Of a DNA stretch of 62,707 nucleotides, positions 17,651 through 24,899 are shown piece after piece. The DNA is taken from the NCBI RefSeq assembly GCF_014596465.1, contig NZ_MECK01000146.1, forward strand, positions 1-62,707, written 5' to 3'. Under the pieces are notes generated by a model. It saw nothing but the letters and a program-made list of their open reading frames with translations. It made no database searches and was not told where the DNA came from. Position numbers and translations under genes: made by a program. Every line of letters starts with the position of its first letter. Positions within the stretch are counted from its first letter, which is position 1. The DNA is from Streptomyces sp. CBMA123. GTDB lineage: Bacteria > Actinomycetota > Actinomycetes > Streptomycetales > Streptomycetaceae.

Positions 17651-18039
17651 ACGAGCGAGTGACGAGCGAGCGAGTGACGGGGGCGGGGAAGCCGACCCTG
17701 GAGGGGCTGCGGCAGCGGCTGGTGGAGTTCGCGGCTGCCCGGCGGTGGGAGCCGTACCACACGCCGAAGAACCTGGCGGCGGCGCTGAGCGTGGAGGCCG
17801 GGGAGCTGCTGGAGATCTTCCAGTGGCTCACACCCGAGCAGGCGGCCGCGGTGATGTCGGATCCGGAGCGGGCCCACCGGGTGCGCGACGAGGTCGCGGA
17901 CGTGCTGGCGTACCTGCTGCAGTTCTGCACGGCGGTCGGGGTGGACCCGCTGGAGGCGCTTGCCGCCAAGATCGAGCGCAACGAGCACCGCTTCCCGGTG
18001 CCGGGTACAGCGGCCGACGTCAACCCGGACGTGGACTGA
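17647..18039 (+). CDS. MazG-like nucleotide pyrophosphohydrolase
   Basis: A 130-residue single-domain MazG/dCTPase-type protein. The metal-binding acids are present as EAGELLEIFQWL near residues 50-61 and DEVADVLAYLLQF near residues 82-94, the ExxE...ExxD pattern. The family hydrolyses (d)NTPs to (d)NMP and pyrophosphate to clean the nucleotide pool or lower alarmone and phage nucleotide levels. The GTG start overlaps the upstream ATPase stop, so the two proteins are made together, but joint function is inference. Confidence 0.87.
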   Translation: MNERVTSERVTGAGKPTLEGLRQRLVEFAAARRWEPYHTPKNLAAALSVEAGELLEIFQWLTPEQAAAVMSDPERAHRVRDEVADVLAYLLQFCTAVGVDPLEALAAKIERNEHRFPVPGTAADVNPDVD

Positions 18040-18061
18040 TCACCCTTGTGAGGGACGGAAG

Positions 18062-18087
18062 TTATCCACACCCCCGGGTTTTCCACA
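18062..18087. promoter_or_regulatory. Two DnaA-box-like sites
   Basis: TTATCCACA at 18062-18070 is a perfect match to the enterobacterial DnaA box and one base from the streptomycete TTGTCCACA. TTTTCCACA at 18079-18087 is a second, weaker match in the same orientation, 17 bases apart start to start. They lie between mazG and the DUF6099 gene. Two boxes are too few for an origin but could bind DnaA as regulator or titration site. Confidence 0.5.
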
Positions 18088-18206
18088 GCTTTCGACATGG
18101 CGGATGCAGCCCACCCCACCCTCCCCGCACGCTCTCCCCGTGACCACTCGACCGCCCCGGCGGCGAGTCCGGTCGACGGCGACGAGGAGCGGAAGGAGCG
18201 GGGGCC

Positions 18207-18812
18207 ATGGAGGCGCTGCGACTGATCAAGACGGCCCGGCATGCCCTGGCCGAGGCCAGGCACGTACCGGATGTGCTGGCCGAGGCGCGGCAGGCCGCGC
18301 TGCTCACCGAGGCGGTGGGCGCGCGGCTGGCGGAGTCCGAGGACGACGACCTGACGGGGCTCGGTCGGCAGCTCTCCGAGGCGGGGGCGCACGCGACGGT
18401 CTGCCTGGGCAGGTCCGTCGCCACCGATGCCCCGGTGCGCGCGGGGCGGGTCGGTCCGTTCGCCGAACTCGGCGAGCTGGCAACGGTGTTGGAGGCATTG
18501 GAGGAACTGTTGGGGGAGGTCGGGGAGACGCTCGTGGTGTTGGCCTGCGGAGCCGATACCGAGAGCCTCTACTGGACGTGCATCGACGGCGTCGACGCGG
18601 TGTCGGAATGCCGGGACGTGACCGCGCGGCTGCGTGAGGCGGCCGACCGGGGTGGCGGGGCGGAGTCCGAACGGGCCGGTCACGGAGCGCCGTTGCTGGT
18701 GGTCCGGCTCGACCCACCGGGCGCGGGCGGGTCGAGGGGGAAGGAGTGGGCGCCGGACTACCGGGTGCCCGGCGCGGCCGGAGCGTCGGAGGTGTCGGTG
18801 TCGGCCGGGTAG
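18207..18812 (+). CDS. DUF6099 family protein
   Basis: This 201-residue protein starts MEALRLIKTARHALAEARHV. It is largely helical, with conserved-looking LGELATVLEALEELLGEVGE and LACGADTESLYWTCIDGVDAV, matching a family of unknown function found in streptomycetes. A good ribosome site (GGAGCGG) precedes the ATG at 18207. The last 55 bases overlap, on the opposite strand, the 3' end of the next small gene, so either the C-terminal tail after about residue 155 is not conserved or that small gene is doubtful. No function is known. Confidence 0.75.
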   Translation: MEALRLIKTARHALAEARHVPDVLAEARQAALLTEAVGARLAESEDDDLTGLGRQLSEAGAHATVCLGRSVATDAPVRAGRVGPFAELGELATVLEALEELLGEVGETLVVLACGADTESLYWTCIDGVDAVSECRDVTARLREAADRGGGAESERAGHGAPLLVVRLDPPGAGGSRGKEWAPDYRVPGAAGASEVSVSAG

Positions 18813-18994
18813 GCGGCGGTCGGGCCGACGTCCTGGGTGTTGGACTGGAGCGCGGCGAGGTCCGCGGTCACCGAGGCGAGCAGTTCCTGCATCTGCTCAA
18901 GCAGGGTCTTGGGGGTCGCGGGTCCGGCCGAGTCGCCGGTGGCCGAGCCGGTCGGGCTGCTCGGGAACGGCGGCGTGGCAGAGGGTTCGGACAT
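18758..18994 (-). CDS. Small hypothetical protein
   Basis: A 78-residue Ser/Thr/Pro/Ala-rich protein, starting MSEPSATPPF, with one central amphipathic helix, LEQMQELLASVTADLAALQS (residues 32-51), and disordered flanks. The ribosome site GAGG lies eight bases before the ATG. It converges on and overlaps the DUF6099 gene by 55 bases. It was not recognised; the central helix suggests a protein-interaction peptide. It could be spurious, but the clear helix and ribosome site favour a real gene. Confidence 0.55.
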   Translation of the reverse strand: MSEPSATPPFPSSPTGSATGDSAGPATPKTLLEQMQELLASVTADLAALQSNTQDVGPTAAYPADTDTSDAPAAPGTR

Positions 18995-19167
18995 GACAGG
19001 GACCTCTTCGGATCGGTGGTGCGATGTGCCGCACCGACCAACGAACCGTTCCTGCGGCCGGTCACCGCGCACCACCCGATGCGGTCCAACTCCGTTACGC
19101 CGTAAGCCTCTCGGGTGAGCCGGGGTTGCCGCTGCAACACGGTCTCGGCTAGAGCGCGGATTGACGA

Positions 19168-19206
19168 GGGCGGGGGAGGGGGCGGGAGGGGGAGGGGGGA
19201 GGGGCG
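19168..19206 (+). other. G-tract-rich stretch, candidate G-quadruplex
   Basis: Within 40 bases there are at least six runs of three to six G separated by single A or C bases. This can form intrastrand G-quadruplexes on the plus strand. The 490-base gap 18995-19484 holds no gene that can be supported: besides this stretch it contains only the tRNA fossil and terminator described next. Confidence 0.5.
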
Positions 19207-19378
19207 GCCCCCAGAGAATCGAAGAGAAACAAGGATGGGCCCCGGCGCCGTGCGGTCGCGGCGCCGGGCCCGGGAAGGCACCATCAGCCCACGACCGCGG
19301 GCATAGTGGTGCGCCGGGTGAGCAGTGGCAACCCGCACTGTTCCAGGGCTCCGTATGTGATGCCCCGGTCGATGCCCG

Positions 19379-19438
19379 CACGCTTGGAAAGCGTGTTGGG
19401 ATAAAGCCCTCACGAGTTCGAATCTCGTATCCTCCGCC
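19379..19438 (+). pseudogene. Fossil tRNA-Ser(GGA), 3' part, copy 1
   Basis: The anticodon arm (CACGC-TTGGAAA-GCGTG, anticodon GGA), long variable arm, T arm (ACGAG-TTCGAAT-CTCGT) and 3' acceptor ATCCTCCG-CC of a class II tRNA-Ser are intact. No GGAGGAT acceptor strand or D arm is present upstream, so it cannot fold as a tRNA. It is the longest of four such fossils in the window and the only one keeping the full anticodon stem. The variable loop (GGGATAAAGCCC) differs from the other three. Likely the remnant of a tRNA-targeted attachment site. Confidence 0.82.
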
Positions 19439-19442
19439 GGCA

Positions 19443-19475
19443 GAAGGCCCGGACCGTTCAACGGTCCGGGCCTTC
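19443..19475. terminator. Terminator downstream of tRNA-Ser fossil 1
   Basis: GAAGGCCCGGACCGTT pairs with AACGGTCCGGGCCTTC. The same hairpin type follows all four fossils. It also ends the convergent MFS gene at 19485. Confidence 0.87.
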
Positions 19476-19484
19476 GTCGTTCGG

Positions 19485-20783
19485 TCAGCGGGCCGCTGCC
19501 ATCTGTTTCGGTGCGGACGGCAAGGCCTTGAGGCGGCTGACCGGGGAGAGCACCAAGCCGATGACGACAGTGGCGGAGCCGGCGGCGGCCACGGTCAGGG
19601 CCGCTCGGGCGCCGAGTTGGCCGGTGAGCAGGCCGGCGGAGAGACCGCCCAGGGCGCCGCCGCCGAACAACAGTGTGCGGAACGCTGCGGTCATCCTGCC
19701 CATCATCGATTGCGGCGTCGCGGCCTGGCGGAGGCTGACGATGACGACCCCGGCCACTCCGAGGCCCAGGTAGGTGGTGAAGAAGGAGAGGACGAACATC
19801 CCGATCATCACCGGTCGTGGCCCTGCGGCGGCGGGGATCAGGGACGGGCCGAGCAGGAGGGCGGACTGGGCGACCAGGTAGACCCGGCCGAGCGGGAACC
19901 GGGCGATGACCTTCCGCGAGATCAGCGCGCCGATCAGGCCGCCGACGGAGGCGGTCGCGAAGACGGCGCCGAGGGTCGTCGAGCCGAGGTGGAGGTCGTG
20001 GGTGCCGTAGAGAAGGAACATCGTCCACACCGTGACCATCGAGAAGTTGCAGCAGCACCCGATCAGCGCGAGGGCCCGCAGCACTCCGTCGTGCAGGACC
20101 CAGCCGAGGCCGTCCTTGAGTTCGCGCCACAGGTGTCGCTCGACGCCCGGTTCGGGGCGCGGCTCAGGTGTGCTGATGAGCAGGAGTGAGACGACGGACA
20201 CCGCGTAGGAGCAGGCGTCGACGACCAGGGCCACCGGGGCGCTGAGCGCGGACACCAGGACCCCGGCCAGTCCCGGTCCGGCCACGTCGGCTGCGGAGGA
20301 GCTGGCGCCCATCTTGGCGCTGGCCTCGACGTAGTGCTCGGGGCTCTTCACCAGCACCGGCACGTACGACATCCAGCTCACGTCGAACACCACCGATGCG
20401 ATGCCGGCCGCGCAGGCAATCACCATCAGCACGGGCAGGTTGAGCGCGTGGCACCAGTACAGCACCGGTATCAGGCCGAGCAGGAGCAGCCGGACCAGGT
20501 TCGCACCGAGCATGACCGGCCGCCGCCGATGCCGGTCCGCCCAGACACCGATCACCAGGGCGAGTCCGAGGTACGGGACGAGTTGCAGGAAGCGCAGCAC
20601 CCCGACCTGTTCGTCGCTCGCGCCGAACGCGCCGATGGCGGTCAGCGGGAGCGCGAGGTTGGTCACCTGGGTGCCGAGCAGGGAGAGCGTCTCGCCCAAC
20701 CAGAACCGGAGGAAGTCGCCGTTGTGCCAGAGGCTCTGGTGCGGTGCGACCGTGGCGTCAGGTGCGGTCGAGGTTTGCGTCAC
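19485..20783 (-). CDS. MFS transporter (EntS/macrolide-efflux-like)
   Basis: This 432-residue protein has 10-12 hydrophobic segments. It has FLRFWLGETLSLLGTQVTNL near residue 22, VIGVWADRHRRRPVMLGANL (the MFS loop 2-3 signature) near residue 75 and a second-half motif around residues 250-300. It resembles the MFS_3 group, which includes enterobactin exporter EntS and macrolide efflux pumps. The GTG start at 20783 overlaps the stop of the aminotransferase gene (GTGA), so the two are co-translated and export of an aminotransferase-related metabolite is conceivable. A further in-frame upstream extension is not MFS-like. Confidence 0.87.
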   Translation of the reverse strand: MTQTSTAPDATVAPHQSLWHNGDFLRFWLGETLSLLGTQVTNLALPLTAIGAFGASDEQVGVLRFLQLVPYLGLALVIGVWADRHRRRPVMLGANLVRLLLLGLIPVLYWCHALNLPVLMVIACAAGIASVVFDVSWMSYVPVLVKSPEHYVEASAKMGASSSAADVAGPGLAGVLVSALSAPVALVVDACSYAVSVVSLLLISTPEPRPEPGVERHLWRELKDGLGWVLHDGVLRALALIGCCCNFSMVTVWTMFLLYGTHDLHLGSTTLGAVFATASVGGLIGALISRKVIARFPLGRVYLVAQSALLLGPSLIPAAAGPRPVMIGMFVLSFFTTYLGLGVAGVVIVSLRQAATPQSMMGRMTAAFRTLLFGGGALGGLSAGLLTGQLGARAALTVAAAGSATVVIGLVLSPVSRLKALPSAPKQMAAAR

Positions 20784-22015
20784 CGGGTGCTCCTCGCCAG
20801 TTCGGCGACCGCACCGGCCACCGCATTGACCTCGTCCTCGGTGTTGTAGTAGTGCGGCGACAGGCGCAGGCACCACTCCACGTCCTTGTCGGCGAAGTCG
20901 TACTGGGCGAACTCCCGGTAGCTGAGCGCTGAGTTGATGCCGCGCGCGTCCATCGCCGCCTTGAACGGCTCGGCCTCCCACCCCTCGATCGCGAACGTGA
21001 CCAGCGCGGCCGGGGCCGGCCCCCGGTCCAGCGTCCGGAGGCCGGGTATGGCGGCGAGTTGCTCGCGCAGCTGTCCGGCCAGGGCCGGGGTGCGCCGGGC
21101 GATCGGTTCGAGGCCCACCCGCAGCGCGTAGCGGACGGCGGCGGCGCAGCCGAGCACGGTGGCGTACGGGAACTCCCACTCCTCGAACCGGGCCGCGGTG
21201 GCGACCGGACGGTAGTAGCCGGGGGCGACCCAGCGCGCGCCGTGCATGTCGATGTGCAGCGGCTCGTACCCGGCGGCGAGCGCCCGGTCGGAGACGTAGA
21301 GGAAGCCCGAACCGCGCGGCCCGCGCAGGAACTTGCGGCAGGTGGCGGTGAGCAGGTCGCAGCCGATCTCCTGGACGTCGACGGGGTACTGGCCGACCGA
21401 CTGGCAGGCGTCGACCAGGTACAGCAGATCGAGCTCGCGGCAGTGTCGGCCGATCTCGGCGACCGGCTGCACCAGGCCGGAGTTGGTGGGCACGTGCGTG
21501 ACGGCGACCAGGCGCGGGCGGTGGGCGCGCATCAGCGCGGCCATGGCGTCGACGTCGACGCCGCTGCCGTCCGGGTGGTCCGGGGCGTGCACGATCCGGA
21601 CGCCGTGGCGTTTGCGCAGGGAGAGGAAGGCGATCTGGTTGGAGATGAAGTCGTTGCGGGTGGTGAGGATGACGTCTCCGGCGCGGAAGTCGATCGCGGA
21701 GAGGGCCTTGGTGTAGGCGTGGGTTGCGCTCGCGGCGAAGGCGATGTTGTCCGGGCGGGTGCCGAGGAGTTCGGCGAGCGAGGCGTGGAAGTCGTCGATC
21801 TCGGCGGCGCGGGCGGTGGATGCCTCGTACCCGCCGATGGCCGCCTCCAGTTGGAGGTGGTCGAGCATCACCTGGAGCACCGGACGCGGCATCAGTCCGG
21901 CGCCGGCGTTGTTGAAGTGGATCACCGCCTCACAGCCGGGGGTGTCGGCCCGGAGGGCGGTGAGGTCCAGGAGCGGTTCCGCACTGCGGCTGAAAGCGCT
22001 ATTCTCATTCTTCAT
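20780..22015 (-). CDS. PLP-dependent class V aminotransferase (cysteine desulfurase/EgtE-like)
   Basis: A 411-residue fold-type I PLP enzyme. It has HFNNAGAGLMPRPVLQ near residue 33, the cofactor-binding LVDACQSVGQYPVDV near residue 198 and the PLP lysine in ATCRKFLRGPRGSGFLY near residue 229. Members include cysteine desulfurases, isopenicillin-N-epimerase-like enzymes and the ergothioneine C-S lyase EgtE; no specific substrate can be named. It is the first gene of a two-gene operon with the MFS exporter. Its ATG at 22015-22013 lies within the same CATG as the start of the divergent regulator, so a leaderless transcript is likely. Confidence 0.85.
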   Translation of the reverse strand: MKNENSAFSRSAEPLLDLTALRADTPGCEAVIHFNNAGAGLMPRPVLQVMLDHLQLEAAIGGYEASTARAAEIDDFHASLAELLGTRPDNIAFAASATHAYTKALSAIDFRAGDVILTTRNDFISNQIAFLSLRKRHGVRIVHAPDHPDGSGVDVDAMAALMRAHRPRLVAVTHVPTNSGLVQPVAEIGRHCRELDLLYLVDACQSVGQYPVDVQEIGCDLLTATCRKFLRGPRGSGFLYVSDRALAAGYEPLHIDMHGARWVAPGYYRPVATAARFEEWEFPYATVLGCAAAVRYALRVGLEPIARRTPALAGQLREQLAAIPGLRTLDRGPAPAALVTFAIEGWEAEPFKAAMDARGINSALSYREFAQYDFADKDVEWCLRLSPHYYNTEDEVNAVAGAVAELARSTR

Positions 22016-22026
22016 GTATGACGGTA
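22000..22026. promoter_or_regulatory. Divergent overlapping leaderless promoters centred on CATG
   Basis: CATG at 22013-22016 contains the ATG start of both divergent genes. On the plus strand TATTCT (22000-22005) lies eight bases before the start; on the minus strand TACCGT (22026-22021) lies five bases before the start. Both fit the actinobacterial TANNNT -10 element with transcription beginning at or near the start codon. No Shine-Dalgarno sequence is present on either side. Confidence 0.55.
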
Positions 22027-23435
22027 GCAGTACCGAGGCTCTGGTGGCGATCCTCCGGAGCGAGATCGCCCGGCTCGCTCCGGCCGATCGCCTGCCCAGC
22101 AGTCGCGATCTGATCGCACGTCACGGAGTCGGGCCGGTCACCGTCTCCCGGGCCATCGCACTCCTCGCCGCCGAGGGGGCGGTCGTCACTCGACCGGGGA
22201 GCGGGACCTACGTCGCCGCCCGGCGGCCGCCGGCGGGCGCCGGTGCCGAGCCGGACACCTCCTGGCAGGCGGTCGCCCTGGCCGGCCGCCAGCCCCTCCC
22301 GGAACCCCCCGCCGAGCAGTCCGGCACACCGGCGGTCGGCACCATCGCGCTGTCCGGCGGCTACCTGCACGAGAACCTCCAGCCCACCCGGCTGCTCAGC
22401 GGTGCCCTCGCCCGGGCCGCCCGCCGCCCGGACGCCTGGCACCGCGCCCCGGCGGCCGGCCTGTCGACACTGCGCGCGATCTTCGCCCGACAAGTGGGCG
22501 GCGACGTGAGCCCCGAGGACGTCCTGGTGACCGGCGGCGGACAGGGGGCGCTGTCCATGCTGTTCCGCGCCATCGCGGCGCCCGGCAACCCGGTCCTGGT
22601 CGAATCGCCCACCTACCCCGGCGCGCTCGCCGCCGCGCGCTCCGCCGGACTCCGACCGGTGCCCGTACCGATCGACGACCAGGGCCTGCGCCCCGACCTG
22701 CTCGCCGACGCCTTCGCCACGACCGGCGCCCGGCTGCTCTACTGTCAGCCCACCTTCCACAACCCCACCGGCACCGTCCTCTCCCCTGAACGACGCCGAC
22801 AGATCGTCGACGTCGCGCATGCTGCCGGAGCCTTCGTGATCGAGGACGACTTCGCCCGCCATCTCGGCCACGGCCGCCCGGTACCGCGCCCGCTGGTCGC
22901 CGACGACCGCGACGGCACGGTCATCCACCTCACCTCGCTGACCAAACCCGCTTCGCCCAGCCTGCGGATCGGCGCCGTCATCGCCCGGGGCCTGGTCATG
23001 CAGCGCCTGCTCGGCATGCGACGGGTCGACGACTTCTTCATCGCCCGCCCCCTTCAGGAAGCCGCGGTCGAACTGCTCAGCACCCCCGCCTGGGACCGCC
23101 ACCTGCGCAACCTGGCCACCGCCCTGCGCCACCGCTGCACCGTCCTGGCCGACGCCCTGGTCCGCGAACTCCCCGATTGGACGATCGCTCACGTCCCGCA
23201 GGGCGGCCTGCACCTCTGGCTGCGGCTTCCCTCCGGTCTCACGGAGGCGGCCGTCACGGACACGGCCCGGGCACATCGGGTCACCGTCAACCTCGGCCAC
23301 CAGTACTTCCCGGCCGAGCCGCCCGCCGCCCACCTCCGCCTCGGCTTCGCCGCCGCAGCCGAACCCGCCGACCTCGCCGAAGCCGCCACCCGCCTCGCCA
23401 TCGTGGCCCGACGCACCGCGCCGACACCCGGCTGA
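22014..23435 (+). CDS. MocR-type GntR/aminotransferase-fold transcriptional regulator
   Basis: A 473-residue regulator with an N-terminal GntR winged helix (RLPSSRDLIARHGVGPVTVS, residues 25-44) and a C-terminal class I/II aminotransferase-like domain from about residue 95. The latter has LVESPTYPGALAAARSAG near residue 197, YCQPTFHNPTGTVLS near 243 and the PLP lysine in TSLTKPASPSLRIG near 311. MocR proteins sense PLP or amino compounds and control divergent genes, here the aminotransferase-MFS operon. An upstream extension into the divergent gene was rejected because the winged helix starts near this ATG. Confidence 0.88.
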   Translation: MYDGSSTEALVAILRSEIARLAPADRLPSSRDLIARHGVGPVTVSRAIALLAAEGAVVTRPGSGTYVAARRPPAGAGAEPDTSWQAVALAGRQPLPEPPAEQSGTPAVGTIALSGGYLHENLQPTRLLSGALARAARRPDAWHRAPAAGLSTLRAIFARQVGGDVSPEDVLVTGGGQGALSMLFRAIAAPGNPVLVESPTYPGALAAARSAGLRPVPVPIDDQGLRPDLLADAFATTGARLLYCQPTFHNPTGTVLSPERRRQIVDVAHAAGAFVIEDDFARHLGHGRPVPRPLVADDRDGTVIHLTSLTKPASPSLRIGAVIARGLVMQRLLGMRRVDDFFIARPLQEAAVELLSTPAWDRHLRNLATALRHRCTVLADALVRELPDWTIAHVPQGGLHLWLRLPSGLTEAAVTDTARAHRVTVNLGHQYFPAEPPAAHLRLGFAAAAEPADLAEAATRLAIVARRTAPTPG

Positions 23436-23582
23436 CTCTGCGACCACTTCGGCGATCCCAGGGGTGGTCTCAGTCCTGGTCTCGTTCACCCCCGTCCGGC
23501 CGGGTTCAGCGCCTGTCCAACGGCTCGCTGCGCCGCAGGTCAGGACGGGTGCGAACCTCGGCGGACACCGTTCGTGAGAATG

Positions 23583-23635
23583 GGAAAGCGTGTTGGGGGC
23601 AACCCCTCACGAGTTCGAATCTCGTATCCTCCGCC
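23583..23635 (+). pseudogene. Fossil tRNA-Ser(GGA), 3' part, copy 2
   Basis: GGAAAGCGTGTTGGGGGCAA begins the fossil, followed by the variable arm, T arm and ATCCTCCG-CC acceptor strand, identical to copy 1 outside the variable loop. The 5' half of the anticodon stem is already replaced (AATGGGAAAGCG). About 105 bases upstream (from 23479, CTCGTTCACCCCCGTCCGG) resemble the leads of copies 3 and 4. The terminator that should follow is cut after its left arm by an IS30 remnant at about 23666. Confidence 0.82.
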
Positions 23636-23665
23636 TTCACGAAGGCCCGGACCGCTGCAAGGCGG

Positions 23666-23930
23666 TTTCTAAGGGTCGTTGCAACACGTGGTCGGTTGTC
23701 TAGGCCGCGAGGAGTTTAGCCAGACGCTCGGCTGGGGTTTCCCAGCCGAGCGTCTTGCGTGGACGGCGGTTGAGTTGGTCGGCGACGGCGGCCAGGTGTC
23801 CCGGGTCACAGTCGGGCGAGGACGGGTCTCGCGCCGCTGCGGGTAGCGCACCCGACAGCGGCCGGACATGTCCTGAACGGGCCGCGTCCACGGGCTGATC
23901 AACCAGCACCGCCCGCCGGCTGACCAAGCC
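23666..23930 (-). pseudogene. IS30-family transposase remnant (C-terminal end)
   Basis: On the minus strand, residues HLAAVADQLNRRPRKTLGW and ETPAERLAKLLAA form the unmistakable C-terminus of IS30-family transposases (coding 23815-23700). It is followed by a terminal sequence (about 23666-23688, CTAAGGGTCGTTGCAACAC) typical of an IS30-type end. Upstream of residue HLAAV the reading frame is degenerate and the rest of the transposase is missing. The insertion destroyed the terminator of tRNA fossil 2. The 23436-23979 gap holds only the fossil unit and this remnant. Confidence 0.77.
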
Positions 23931-23979
23931 GCGAAACGCCCGGTCACACCCGGTGAAGCCATTGTGGAACGGTATGCGG

Positions 23980-24882
23980 TCAAGAGTCCGCGTCGAACCA
24001 GGACGCGGTGTGCCGCAGCAGTGCAGGGACGGCCGGGTCGGGGTCCGGGCGGTACACGGCCCGGATCGCGAGGGAGAACTCGGGGTCGGTGTCGGCGAGG
24101 GGGATCACGCGTACACCGGGGAAGGCGAGATCGGCCGTGTGCTCGGAGACCAGGGCGACACACAGCCCGGAGGCGACATAGCCGAGGAGCCCGGGGAGGT
24201 CGTCGGCGCGGGCCCTGACCTGGGGCTTGAAGCCCGCGCGGCGGCACATGAGCTGCCCCTTGCGGGCCAGCTCGGGCAGGGCCCGCTCGCTGACGAAGAC
24301 GAACCAGTCCTCCTGGAGGGCGCGCAGGGAGAGTTCGGCCGCACCCGCGAGCGCGTGGGTCTCGGGCAGGGCGACGTACACCCGCTCACGGCCGAGCTCC
24401 AGCAGTTCCAGGTCATGGGCCTGCAGAGGTGCGGTGCGGATGAAGGCGAGGTCGACGGAGCCCAGCCGTAGCGCCTCGACCAAGGCGATGGAGGAGGCCT
24501 GGGTCAACTGGATGCGCAGGTCGGGCAGATCGCGTGCCGCGTTGGCCAGCAGCCGGGGCATGTGCCAGTGCGCGAGACCGCTGACGTACCCGATACGGAC
24601 CTCGCCCGCGTCCCCCGAGGCGATCCGGCGGGCGCGGGCGAGTGCGGCCTGCTGGGCGTCCAGCAGGTGACGGGCATCTGCGGCGAACGCCGCGCCCGCT
24701 GCGGTCAGTTCGACGCCGTTGCTGCTCCGGTCGAGCAGCCGGGCGCCGACGATCCGCTCCAGACGCTGGATGGCCTGACTGAGCGGGGGCTGACTCATCA
24801 TCAGCCGTTCGGCCGCCCGGCCGTAGTGCTTCTCCTCGGCGAGTACCGTGAACTGCTCCAGCAGGCGTGGCGTGAGGTCCAT
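23980..24882 (-). CDS. LysR-family transcriptional regulator
   Basis: A 300-residue LTTR. The N-terminal helix-turn-helix is at residues 3-60 (LLEQFTVLAEEKHYGRAAER, then MSQPPLSQAIQRLE) and the effector domain starts near residue 90 (GEVRIGYVSGLAHWHMPRLL). It is the last gene of the minus-strand operon caiB-acad-acad-lysR, only 18 bases after the small acyl-CoA dehydrogenase. It is the obvious candidate to control both this operon and the divergent plus-strand operon from the 28203-28429 region. The effector is probably a CoA-pathway substrate or intermediate (inference). Confidence 0.9.
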   Translation of the reverse strand: MDLTPRLLEQFTVLAEEKHYGRAAERLMMSQPPLSQAIQRLERIVGARLLDRSSNGVELTAAGAAFAADARHLLDAQQAALARARRIASGDAGEVRIGYVSGLAHWHMPRLLANAARDLPDLRIQLTQASSIALVEALRLGSVDLAFIRTAPLQAHDLELLELGRERVYVALPETHALAGAAELSLRALQEDWFVFVSERALPELARKGQLMCRRAGFKPQVRARADDLPGLLGYVASGLCVALVSEHTADLAFPGVRVIPLADTDPEFSLAIRAVYRPDPDPAVPALLRHTASWFDADS

Positions 24883-24899
24883 GCCAAGATCCTAAAGAT

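Noticed and set aside
18062..18087. A replication origin
   Set aside because: Only two DnaA-like boxes are present; streptomycete origins have many boxes between dnaA and dnaN, neither of which is here.
19351..19438. A functional tRNA-Ser gene at the first fossil
   Set aside because: No acceptor 5' strand complementary to ATCCTCC and no D arm could be found upstream, so the cloverleaf cannot form.
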